From Chthonomonadaceae bacterium (GTDB lineage Bacteria; Armatimonadota; Chthonomonadetes; Chthonomonadales; Chthonomonadaceae), in assembly GCA_025355115.1 (NCBI GenBank), contig JANXLO010000538.1, forward strand, positions 1 to 6,846: 6,846 nucleotides of DNA, given 5' to 3'. Position numbers and translations under genes: made by a program. Shown here in pieces: positions 1-5,817 of the stretch (positions are counted from its first letter, which is position 1; every line of letters begins with the position of its first letter). The notes below the pieces were generated by a model. That model was not told the origin of the DNA and made no database searches. It saw only the letters and a list, made by a program, of their open reading frames with translations.

Positions 1-160
1 GGCTGTCCAAGTACCCGACTGCATCTGAGGCCGATACGGAGTCAGTGGCGATTGATCAGGACCAGATGAGTACTCTATGGTTGACGGGGACGCGCGGAAG
101 AGGGCAACGGCAATCGGACGCCCTCCCCAGCATGAGAATGGCGTCCTGCTGGCCGCATTT
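1..160. other. Left-edge region with no supported gene
   Basis: I see no complete gene, RNA or clear regulatory site here. One plus-strand frame is open from the window edge (base 3) to a TGA at 174-176. Its first part is hydrophilic and reads plausibly (LSKYPTASEADTESVAIDQ). The later part is rich in Arg, Trp and Met and looks unlike protein, and the frame would overlap convergently with the end of the next gene. It could be the tail of a gene entering from the left, but this is weak. Confidence 0.25.
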
Positions 161-631
161 CTACTGGCCGAGATGAAGGCTTGGTTGTGTCATCGTCTCG
201 TGCGAGGAATCCCAGGCGGCGGGCACCCATTCGACAAGAACTGATGGCTCCCAGGCATCGGTGGCGCCATGATCTTGCTGCAACCGAAGTTTGTGGGATG
301 TCCCGTTCGGTTCGATGAGCCGCGCCGTAGTCCTATACACACCGAAGGGGATGCCCCGAAGGTACGCGTCACGCCACTGGTTCGTCATATGCACCGTCTG
401 AGTGATGACGGCTCCTTTGGACCCGTCGAGAAGCGGCCCATCTGGAGTTAGCGTAATCTCAAGAGCGGACCCGCTCGGATAGAGCCTGGTGAGCGAGGTC
501 GCGTCCTCAATATTCGTGTACTTGCCATGCGAATGCGAGCACTCCACGCTCAGCACCCCGCCGTACATAGCGAGCCTGTGGGTAAGTTCCGTCGACTCCA
601 CTACCGTATAACCTGGGCGCAAGCCACTCAT
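161..631 (-). CDS. Hypothetical protein, 156 aa, family not recognised
   Basis: I do not recognise this protein. It reads as a soluble, beta-rich domain. Alternating polar and hydrophobic stretches such as ALEITLTPDG (about residues 57-66), AVITQTVHMTN (74-84) and GVYRTTARLIEPNG (97-110) look like strands joined by turns. There is no signal peptide, membrane helix or cysteine pair, and no obvious catalytic motif. Codon use fits a real gene of this genome. The ATG at 631 is the only standard start: the frame stays open upstream to a TGA near 738 without another ATG, GTG or TTG. There is no good Shine-Dalgarno sequence before it (only a GAAG touching the ATG). That raises the possibility of a truncated or displaced gene whose original N-terminus is lost. 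It lies on the same strand as dnaE but more than 400 bp downstream, so shared transcription is not shown. It could also be a spurious frame, though composition argues against that. Confidence 0.5.
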   Translation of the reverse strand: MSGLRPGYTVVESTELTHRLAMYGGVLSVECSHSHGKYTNIEDATSLTRLYPSGSALEITLTPDGPLLDGSKGAVITQTVHMTNQWRDAYLRGIPFGVYRTTARLIEPNGTSHKLRLQQDHGATDAWEPSVLVEWVPAAWDSSHETMTQPSLHLGQ

Positions 632-1066
632 CTTCAGGACGAAGTCTCGAGAGTGGTTGTGTTCCGCGCCTCGTCTACAGCCGCATGAGATAGTGAGACT
701 TTGTTGTTTGAAGCAGTATGTAGGGCCTCCAGTCCGTCACCCAGTCAATGGAGCTTGGCGGCGGAGGCAGTTGAAGTCAGCCTCGCATTGGGTTCGAGGA
801 ACTCGCTCATCACGCAAGCTTCCACCTGAACACCATTGCGATTGTGCCTTATCGCGAGCGGCAGTATCGCCTGTTGATTGTTCGAAGTGAAAAGAAGTCA
901 TGCTGCCCATCCAGCGGCGCCAAGCATTGATGGCGCGGATTGAAGTACGGGCTTGCTTGCTCTAAAGAGGGCTCGATTCCGTTCAAGGCTTCTACTACCT
1001 GCACGGCAACAATGGTCGCATATTCGCAGGCAGTGCTTAGCTTTACGACGAAGCAGTATCGCGCCG
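632..1066. other. Gene-poor spacer downstream of dnaE
   Basis: No complete gene, tRNA or convincing terminator is visible in these 435 bases. Hairpins after the dnaE stop are weak: CCTGC/GCAGG with a loop of about 27 nt, and a CTCTTTAGAG palindrome near 960-969. Neither has a U-tract. The plus strand holds two short coding-like scraps. The first is an open frame at 775-927 containing HLNTIAIVPYRERQYRLLIV. The second is a 21-codon frame at 900-965 starting MLPIQRRQ. The longer open frames here have low-complexity, Arg- and Ser-rich translations and look like chance. The region may be gene debris. Confidence 0.45.
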
Positions 1067-4000
1067 TTACTCCTGCCAGACGGATTGGCGACCCAACATT
1101 CTTTCGAGGGCGGTGCGGAAGGGGTCGGTGAACTCGGCAAGGAGGTTGGTGCTGACCACGTTGAGCTTGCCGTTGCAGGGGACGTGCAGAAAGACCGGCT
1201 GGGCGTTGCCGTTGCCTCTGTGCTGCTCGACGGTGTCGCGGACGAAGCGCAGCACCGACTGATGCGACGCCTCGAGGCGGATTATAATGCGGCTCGGGCC
1301 GTTGCCGCTGCCGCCTCCGCTGCCAATAGATGTCAGCTCGTCCGCCAGAACCTCCACGATGTGGCCGCCCTCATCGTCGTCGCGCACACGGTCGCGGTGA
1401 TTGGCTTTGCCGCGCAGAATGACGATCTTATCCTTCTCCAGATGCTGGCCGTGCTTTGCGAAGACGCCGGGGAACATTGTGCACGCTACGGTGCCCGTCA
1501 TGTCCTCCAAATTGAAGAACGCCATCGGCTCGCCGGACTTTTTGGAGGTGAAGGGCTTTATGCTCGTCACGATGCCGCCAATGGTGATTTCGGAGCGGTC
1601 GGGCAGCTCCGAGAGGTCGGAGACGCGCATCGCGCCCCTGCGCTCGAACATCGGCAGATGAACCTGGAGCGGGTGATCGGAGATGTAGAGCCCGAGCAGA
1701 TCGCGCTCGAACCCCAGCAGCTGCTCGCGGGGATAGTCGGGCATGACAGGAATGGGAATGGAGGCAACTTTGCTCTCCGAAGCGTCCTCATCGCCGAACA
1801 TATCCGCGAGCGATACCTGTCCGGATTTTTTGTCGCGCTGCGCGCGAACGGCGGCCTGCATCGCGTCGTCCAGTATTTGGTCGAGAGCGCGACGGTTGGT
1901 GTGGCCGGGCAGGGCGGAGAAAGCGCCGGAGTGAATGAGATGCTCCATCGTGCTCCGCGTCACTCCGGTCTCTATGGCGGTCGCGCGCTGAACGAACTCC
2001 GCGAGCGAGTCGTAGCATCCGCCCTCTTCGCGCGTCCTTAGAATCACCTCGACTGCGGCCCTCCCGACGTTCTTGATCGCGGCGAGGCCGTATCGGATGC
2101 CGTAGGCGACCTGTCTGCCGTCCTGCTCGCGCATCTCCACGGTGAAGTCGGCGCTGCTCGCGTTTATGTCCGGGGGCAGCACGGGTATCCCCATGCGCTT
2201 GCACTCGTCCATCGCAGTCAGCAGCTTGTCCGGCTTCTCGATGAAGCAGGCCAGCAGCGCCGCCATGTACTCCACCGGGTAGTTGGCCTTCAGGTAGGCG
2301 GTCTGATAGGCGACCATGGCGTAGCAGACGGCGTGCGCCTTGTTGAAGGCGTAGCCTGCGAACGGTTCCATCATGTCGAAAATCTCGTTCGCCTTCTTCT
2401 CGCTGACCCCCTTCTCCTTCGCGCCGCCAAGGAACTTCTCGCGCTGCTGCGCCATCTCCTCTTTCTTTTTCTTGCCCATCGCTCGGCGGAGGAGGTCGGC
2501 CTCGCCCAGGGTGTAGCCCGCGATGATCTGAGCGATCAGCATAACCTGATCCTGATAGACGATGACGCCGTAGGTTTCGCCGAGCAGATCCGCTAGCAGG
2601 GGATGGGGATACTCGATCTTTTCCATTCCGTGCTTGCACCGCACGAAGCGCGGGATGTGCGCCATCGGGCCGGGGCGGTAGAGGGCGACCATGGCGGCGA
2701 CGTCGCGTACGCTGGTAGGCTTCAGATCCTGAACGTAGCGGCGCATCTGCGGCGACTCCAGCTGAAAGACCCCGACGCACTCCCCGTTACCAAGAAGCTC
2801 GTAGGTCTTGCGGACGTCCTCCCCATCGCCCTCTAACGGCAGTTTTCTTACGTCGAGAGTTGTGCCGGTGGTCATGCGCACGTTCTTGACGGCCTGCCCC
2901 AGGATCGAGAGGTTGATGAGGCCCAGGAAGTCCATCTTCAGCAGCCCGATCTTCTCGAGCGTGTTGGCGACATACTGCGTGACCAGCCCGCCTTCCGCCG
3001 AGCGGCTGAGCGGCGTGTAGTCGGTGAGCGGCGTGTGGGAGATCATGACTCCCGCGGCGTGGACGCTGGCGTGGCGAGAGATGCCCTCCAGACGACGGGC
3101 TGTGTCGATGAGCTTGCGGGCGCTGGGATCGCGGACATAGGCGTTTTTGAACTCCGCGTTCGCCTCCATCGTCTTGTCGATGGTCATGCCGAGAGGGATA
3201 GTGGGCACCATCGCGCAAAGCTTCGCGACTTCGGGGCCGGGCATAGCGAGCGCGCGCCCCGCGTCCTTCAGGACAGCGCGGGCGGCGAGCGTCCCAAACG
3301 TGATGATCTGCGCGACGCGGGCCTGGGTGGGATCTATCTTCTTGGGGTCGTCGGGATCGTTGTACGCCTCTGCGGGCGTGTACTTCTGCGTGACGTACTC
3401 GATGACTTCTTGACGGCGCGTGTCCTCGAAGTCCATGTCGACGTCGGGCATCTGAATGCGCTCCGGGTTCAGAAACCGCTCGAACGTCAGCCCGTACTCG
3501 ACCGGATCGATGTCGGTGATGTCGACGAGATAGGAGGCGAGGCAACCGGCAGCGGAGCCGCGAACACCGTAGAAGATGCCCTTCTCCTCGGCGAACTTGG
3601 CGAAGTCGCGCACGATCAGAATATACTGCGAAAACCCGGTGAACTTGATGATCCCAAGCTCGTACTCCAGCCGCTCGATGATCTTCTGCGGGGGATTGCC
3701 GTTGTACTTGCGGATCAGCCCCTCCTGTGCGAGCTGCGTCAGATATTCGTGTGGATCGAGGCCGTCAGGGATGCCGGGGGAAGGCATGGGAACGCGCCCG
3801 TACTCGAGCTTGACGTCGCACCGCTCCGCGATGCCGAGGGTGTTTTCGATTGCGCCGGGAATGTGGCCAAACAGCTCCTTCATCTGCTCCGAGGATTTGA
3901 GGTAGAACTCCTGTGTTGCGTACTTCAGACGGTCGGCGTCCTGAACGCAGGCGCCCGTCCCAATGCAGAGCAGAATGTCATGGGCGTCGGCGTCCTTGTC

Positions 4001-4642
4001 CTGGAGGTAGTGGACGTCGTTGGAGCAGATGATCGGCAGCCGCAGCTCCTTCGCGATCCTGACAAGCTGCTCGTTGCAGAGGATCTGCTCCGGCAGGCTG
4101 TGGTTTTGAAGCTCGACGTAGTAGTTGCCCTCACCAAACAGGTCGCGATAGTAGCCGCAGGCGTCCCGGGCCGCTTCGTAGTCGTTGCGCATGAGGTGCG
4201 AGTTGATTTCGCTGCCGAGGCAGGCGGTGGTGGCGATGATTCCGTCGTGGTATTTCTCGAGGAGAGCGCGGTCGATGCGGGGCTTGTAGTAGAAGCCGTC
4301 TACGGCGGCGATGGTGGTGAGCTTGAGCAGGTTCTTGTAGCCGTCGAGATTGCGGGCGAGCAGCACCATGTGATAGGAGGACTGATCGACTCGGGCCTCC
4401 TTCGAGCGGTGGTGGCGCGGCGCGACATAGGCCTCTACGCCCAGGATCGGCTTGATGCCCGCGCTCTTGCACTTCGCCGCGAAGTCCGCCACACCGTACA
4501 TAACGCCGTGGTCGGTAAGGGCGAGCGAGGTCATGCCCATCTCTACGGCGCGCTCCACCAGCGAACCCAGCTTGTTGGCCCCGTCGAGCAGGCTGAATTC
4601 GGAGTGGCAATGCAGGTGCACAAAATCGCTGCTATTCGTCAT
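1067..4642 (-). CDS. dnaE: DNA polymerase III alpha subunit (replicative DNA polymerase, DnaE1 type)
   Basis: This is the catalytic subunit of the chromosomal replicase, a C-family polymerase that extends primers at the fork while bound to the sliding clamp. The 1191-residue protein is complete and of normal length. Domains in order: PHP (about 1-280, with HLHCH at 9-13, LTDHG at 42-46, CSNDVH at 206-211); polymerase palm and thumb (about 285-560, with RGSAAGCLASY at 361-371 and PDVDMDF at 399-405); fingers (about 570-830, with LLKMDFLGL from 567, VIVYQDQVM at 693-701 and GKKKKEEM at 723-730); helix-hairpin-helix region (to about 910); a LADMFG motif at 945-950 matching the place of the internal clamp-binding motif of E. 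coli DnaE; OB fold (about 1018-1085); Gly/Ser linker (about 1106-1117); and C-terminal domain. The catalytic carboxylates are D402, D404 and D571 by correspondence with E. coli D401, D403 and D555. All PHP metal ligands are present, suggesting intrinsic proofreading. A roughly 16-residue insertion follows Y421. The start gives the standard N-terminus and has GAGG 10 nt upstream. It sits alone behind its own promoter. Confidence 0.98.
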   Translation of the reverse strand: MTNSSDFVHLHCHSEFSLLDGANKLGSLVERAVEMGMTSLALTDHGVMYGVADFAAKCKSAGIKPILGVEAYVAPRHHRSKEARVDQSSYHMVLLARNLDGYKNLLKLTTIAAVDGFYYKPRIDRALLEKYHDGIIATTACLGSEINSHLMRNDYEAARDACGYYRDLFGEGNYYVELQNHSLPEQILCNEQLVRIAKELRLPIICSNDVHYLQDKDADAHDILLCIGTGACVQDADRLKYATQEFYLKSSEQMKELFGHIPGAIENTLGIAERCDVKLEYGRVPMPSPGIPDGLDPHEYLTQLAQEGLIRKYNGNPPQKIIERLEYELGIIKFTGFSQYILIVRDFAKFAEEKGIFYGVRGSAAGCLASYLVDITDIDPVEYGLTFERFLNPERIQMPDVDMDFEDTRRQEVIEYVTQKYTPAEAYNDPDDPKKIDPTQARVAQIITFGTLAARAVLKDAGRALAMPGPEVAKLCAMVPTIPLGMTIDKTMEANAEFKNAYVRDPSARKLIDTARRLEGISRHASVHAAGVMISHTPLTDYTPLSRSAEGGLVTQYVANTLEKIGLLKMDFLGLINLSILGQAVKNVRMTTGTTLDVRKLPLEGDGEDVRKTYELLGNGECVGVFQLESPQMRRYVQDLKPTSVRDVAAMVALYRPGPMAHIPRFVRCKHGMEKIEYPHPLLADLLGETYGVIVYQDQVMLIAQIIAGYTLGEADLLRRAMGKKKKEEMAQQREKFLGGAKEKGVSEKKANEIFDMMEPFAGYAFNKAHAVCYAMVAYQTAYLKANYPVEYMAALLACFIEKPDKLLTAMDECKRMGIPVLPPDINASSADFTVEMREQDGRQVAYGIRYGLAAIKNVGRAAVEVILRTREEGGCYDSLAEFVQRATAIETGVTRSTMEHLIHSGAFSALPGHTNRRALDQILDDAMQAAVRAQRDKKSGQVSLADMFGDEDASESKVASIPIPVMPDYPREQLLGFERDLLGLYISDHPLQVHLPMFERRGAMRVSDLSELPDRSEITIGGIVTSIKPFTSKKSGEPMAFFNLEDMTGTVACTMFPGVFAKHGQHLEKDKIVILRGKANHRDRVRDDDEGGHIVEVLADELTSIGSGGGSGNGPSRIIIRLEASHQSVLRFVRDTVEQHRGNGNAQPVFLHVPCNGKLNVVSTNLLAEFTDPFRTALERMLGRQSVWQE

Positions 4643-4742
4643 GATCGGGGGGCCTCACGGGTAAAAAAGACGGGCACGGCCTGCTCACGCATGCGCATAT
4701 CTAGCGCGATGCCGCGATAAGTGCCCTACATTTAGGAGTTAT
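4643..4742 (-). promoter_or_regulatory. Structured 5' leader of dnaE
   Basis: From the predicted transcription start to the dnaE ATG lie about 100 nt with several self-complementary elements. On the minus strand GGGCAC (4726-4721) can pair with GTGCCC (4677-4672), and the second arm is followed three bases later by six Ts (4668-4663), as in an attenuator. Inside the loop are a perfect CGCG-GCAT-CGCG hairpin (4716-4705) and the palindrome ATGCGCAT (4698-4691). After the T-run come GTGAGG and the start codon. The closing stem is only 6 bp with a long branched loop, so termination is possible but unproven. The structure could equally tune translation or be chance. Confidence 0.3.
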
Positions 4743-4748
4743 TCCACT

Positions 4749-4777
4749 ATTCTAACCCCTTTGCCCCCAATAGTCAA
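4749..4777 (-). promoter_or_regulatory. Sigma-70-type promoter of dnaE
   Basis: On the minus strand a -35 box TTGACT (4777-4772) and a -10 box TAGAAT (4754-4749) each match consensus at 5 of 6 positions and are separated by exactly 17 nt. Transcription would start near 4742, giving a leader of about 100 nt. It is the best promoter match I found in the window and lies directly upstream of a gene that must be expressed. The call rests on sequence match alone. Confidence 0.75.
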
Positions 4778-4879
4778 GCCGACAAGTTTCGACGCACTCT
4801 CCCCGCTGACGTTCCCTGCAACTCCCTGACAGCAACTGCGCACAACCGACTGAAAGATAGCAGACATAGAGCGTAAAAA

Positions 4880-5014
4880 TCAGTCTTTTGACTGCAGATA
4901 AGCCATGCGAACGATCAGTCCATCGCGACGGGAAATCCCTTCGCTGTAGCGCACTTCGTGCGGTGTGACCTTCGGCCACAATGCGTTGAGGGCGATAGCA
5001 ATGACGCCTTCGCC
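4880..5014 (-). pseudogene. Coding-like 44-codon fragment, no normal start
   Basis: After an in-frame TAG (5017-5015) the minus strand stays open for 44 codons to a TGA at 4882-4880. The translation begins GEGVIAIALNALWPKV, passes through VRYSEGISRRDG and ends MAYLQSKD. This balanced mix of residues is unlike most chance frames here, and about 64% of codons end in G or C, in keeping with a coding past. There is no ATG at a useful place (only M37; TTG at codon 12 and GTG at codon 21), and no Shine-Dalgarno sequence was identified. It crosses the left arm of the inverted repeat at 4928-4950. I read it as the tail of a broken gene or as sequence carried by the repeat element. I do not recognise the family, and it does not look like the DUF5615 toxin expected beside DUF433. 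A chance frame remains possible. Confidence 0.3.
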
Positions 5015-5077
5015 CTAAAACTCCCGCGCCCGAAGGGGGCGCCACGTGCAGCGTGCTATAGCGAAGGGATTTCCCGT
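4928..5077. repeat. 150-bp hairpin-rich element bounded by inverted repeats
   Basis: The left arm (4928-4950, beginning ACGGGAAATCCCTTCGCT) and right arm (5055-5077, ending GCGAAGGGATTTCCCGT) are inverted copies matching at 22 of 23 positions. Between them lie more self-complementary units: GCAC-TTC-GTGC (4951-4961), a near-perfect 7-bp stem around TTC (4963-4979), a perfect 7-bp stem AGGGCGA/TCGCCCT (4989-4995 with 5010-5016), and a perfect 6-bp stem GCGCCC/GGGCGC (5026-5031 with 5037-5042). This looks like a small non-autonomous element (MITE-like), an interspersed palindromic repeat, or a structured RNA. No transposase is nearby, and I see no certain target-site duplication. Whether other copies exist cannot be told from this window. 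Confidence 0.55.
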
Positions 5078-5097
5078 TGAGACTTGCGCTGATGAGT

Positions 5098-5115
5098 GGC
5101 AGCCTCTTTTCTGCC
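5098..5115 (-). terminator. Small hairpin abutting the DUF433 stop codon
   Basis: GGCAG and CTGCC form a perfect 5-bp stem with an 8-nt loop (AAAAGAGG on the minus strand), starting at the base after the TAA of the DUF433 gene. The position suits a transcript end, but there is no U-run after the stem. It is at best a weak intrinsic terminator or a 3' stabilising hairpin. Confidence 0.25.
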
Positions 5116-5337
5116 TTATGTCAGTATCCGTTCGTGCGTCAATTCTGCGGCGTAGGCGAATGCGTCGTCATTGTCTTCTGGGACGAGAGAGGGTAAGCTG
5201 CTTAGTATCTCCGCATGGCTGATTTTTGCCACTATGTTGTCAAGGATTACCGAAAGTAGCACCCTTGTTCCCCAAATGCAACTCTGCCCATGACAAATAT
5301 TGGGATCTGCGCAGATGCGCTCTTGCCAGTCGTGCAT
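5116..5337 (-). CDS. DUF433 family protein (VapB-like antitoxin), orphan
   Basis: This 73-residue protein has the DUF433 signature. ERICADPNICHG (6-17) followed by SCIWGTRV (19-26) matches the usual form ERI..DP.VCHG.PCI.GTR. A helical segment follows (SVILDNIV, 29-36; SHAEILSSLPSL, 40-51; AFAYAAEL, 59-66), matching the usual ILDNL...S.EEIL..YPSL..ED...ALAYAAEL pattern. Length is normal for the family. DUF433 proteins are small helix-turn-helix-like proteins, normally the antitoxin half of a pair whose toxin is a DUF5615 PIN-like nuclease encoded immediately downstream, often overlapping. Here the stop is followed by a hairpin and the inverted-repeat element, with no DUF5615 frame. The ATG is supported by AGAGGAG at 5354-5348, 10 nt upstream. 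The gene and its upstream spacer (about 5338-5413) are AT-richer than the neighbours, consistent with separate acquisition. It may be a leftover antitoxin or a stand-alone regulator. Family assignment is firm; function here is inferred. Confidence 0.85.
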   Translation of the reverse strand: MHDWQERICADPNICHGQSCIWGTRVLLSVILDNIVAKISHAEILSSLPSLVPEDNDDAFAYAAELTHERILT

Positions 5338-5413
5338 TTAAATTTTTCTCCTCTGACAAAGCTTGATGCCAATTACTCTTTCACTTTGTTTACTCAGTTC
5401 AATTTACTGGCGA

Positions 5414-5752
5414 TTAGTTTGCTCGCCATAACGTCAACACGAGGCCGCCAGCGACGATCAGACTACCGCCGACAAGTGCGGGTAGGCGAAGCCGTTCGTG
5501 GAAGGCGAGGACGGCGACGGCCTGCGATATGAGGAAGAAGATTGCGATGTAGACGCCCATGAGCCTTCCGAAATCCCATTTTGGCAGGTTGACCATCAAG
5601 CCATAGGTGATGAGCAGGATTCCGCCCAGGGCGAAGCCCGCTCGACGGCCTTGCAGTCCCGCCCGCATCCCGGCGTCGCCCCCGATTTCCAGCAGAGCTG
5701 ACAGAGTTAGCAGAGAGAGCAGGTGCAGGGCCTTCAGAGCTTTCACAGACAT
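5414..5752 (-). CDS. Small four-helix membrane protein, SMR/DMT-like putative exporter
   Basis: From the ATG at 5752 this is a 112-residue inner-membrane protein with four predicted helices: about 6-25, 39-56, 64-84 and 90-109. It resembles the small multidrug resistance family, whose members work as antiparallel dimers and exchange protons for cationic drugs or polyamines. The fit is best in helix 4, where ERLRLPALVGGSLIVAGGLVL parallels the end of EmrE. In helix 1, ALLEIGGDAGMR places E22 at the essential Glu14 of EmrE. A tyrosine (Y68) falls where EmrE has Trp63, so the substrate may differ. The 112-residue length matches EmrE (110), and GGAG lies 8 nt before this ATG, so I prefer it. An alternative ATG at 5818 adds 22 hydrophilic residues and overlaps the upstream stop by one base. 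Either way it is co-transcribed with the acetyltransferase gene. It could be a DMT-superfamily protein outside the true SMR group. Confidence 0.75.
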   Translation of the reverse strand: MSVKALKALHLLSLLTLSALLEIGGDAGMRAGLQGRRAGFALGGILLITYGLMVNLPKWDFGRLMGVYIAIFFLISQAVAVLAFHERLRLPALVGGSLIVAGGLVLTLWRAN

Positions 5753-5764
5753 GGAGTTTTCTCC
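5753..5764 (-). promoter_or_regulatory. Shine-Dalgarno inside a short palindrome before the SMR-like gene
   Basis: On the minus strand GGAG-AAAA-CTCC directly precedes the ATG at 5752. The GGAG is the likely ribosome binding site, and the CTCC touching the start codon can pair with it through a four-base loop. A four-base-pair hairpin is weak, but ribosomes finishing the upstream gene 68 bases earlier could keep it open. Confidence 0.4.
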
Positions 5765-5817
5765 GGCCCTGACCCGCCGTTCGCTGTCGGATCGCGCCTC
5801 GTTCAGGATTGAATTCA

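Noticed and set aside
717..748. TTGACT and TACATA boxes on the minus strand upstream of the 156-residue gene
   Set aside because: The spacing is 20 nt, too long for a good sigma-70 promoter, and the -10 match is poor.
657..890. A 77-codon plus-strand open frame
   Set aside because: Rich in Arg, Cys, Pro and Ser with no ordered pattern, and no ribosome binding site. A different frame over the same bases looks more protein-like.
950..1000. A TTCGA-like stretch resembling a tRNA T-arm
   Set aside because: The loop reads CTCGATT, the flanking bases do not pair into a T-stem, and no acceptor or anticodon arm can be built around it.
1000..1066. Possible terminator after dnaE
   Set aside because: Only a weak 5-bp stem with a loop of about 27 nt and no U-tract.
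3035..4720. A 561-codon plus-strand open frame antisense to dnaE, and a 362-codon one at 953-2041
   Set aside because: Both lie mostly opposite the unmistakable dnaE reading frame, have Val/Asp/Gly/Arg-rich translations typical of antisense shadows in GC-rich DNA, and match no family I know.
4752..5045. A 97-codon minus-strand open frame starting at a GTG
   Set aside because: Its translation is irregular and Arg/Ser/Cys-rich. It runs through the inverted-repeat element and into the dnaE promoter, and the fragment in another frame looks more like protein.
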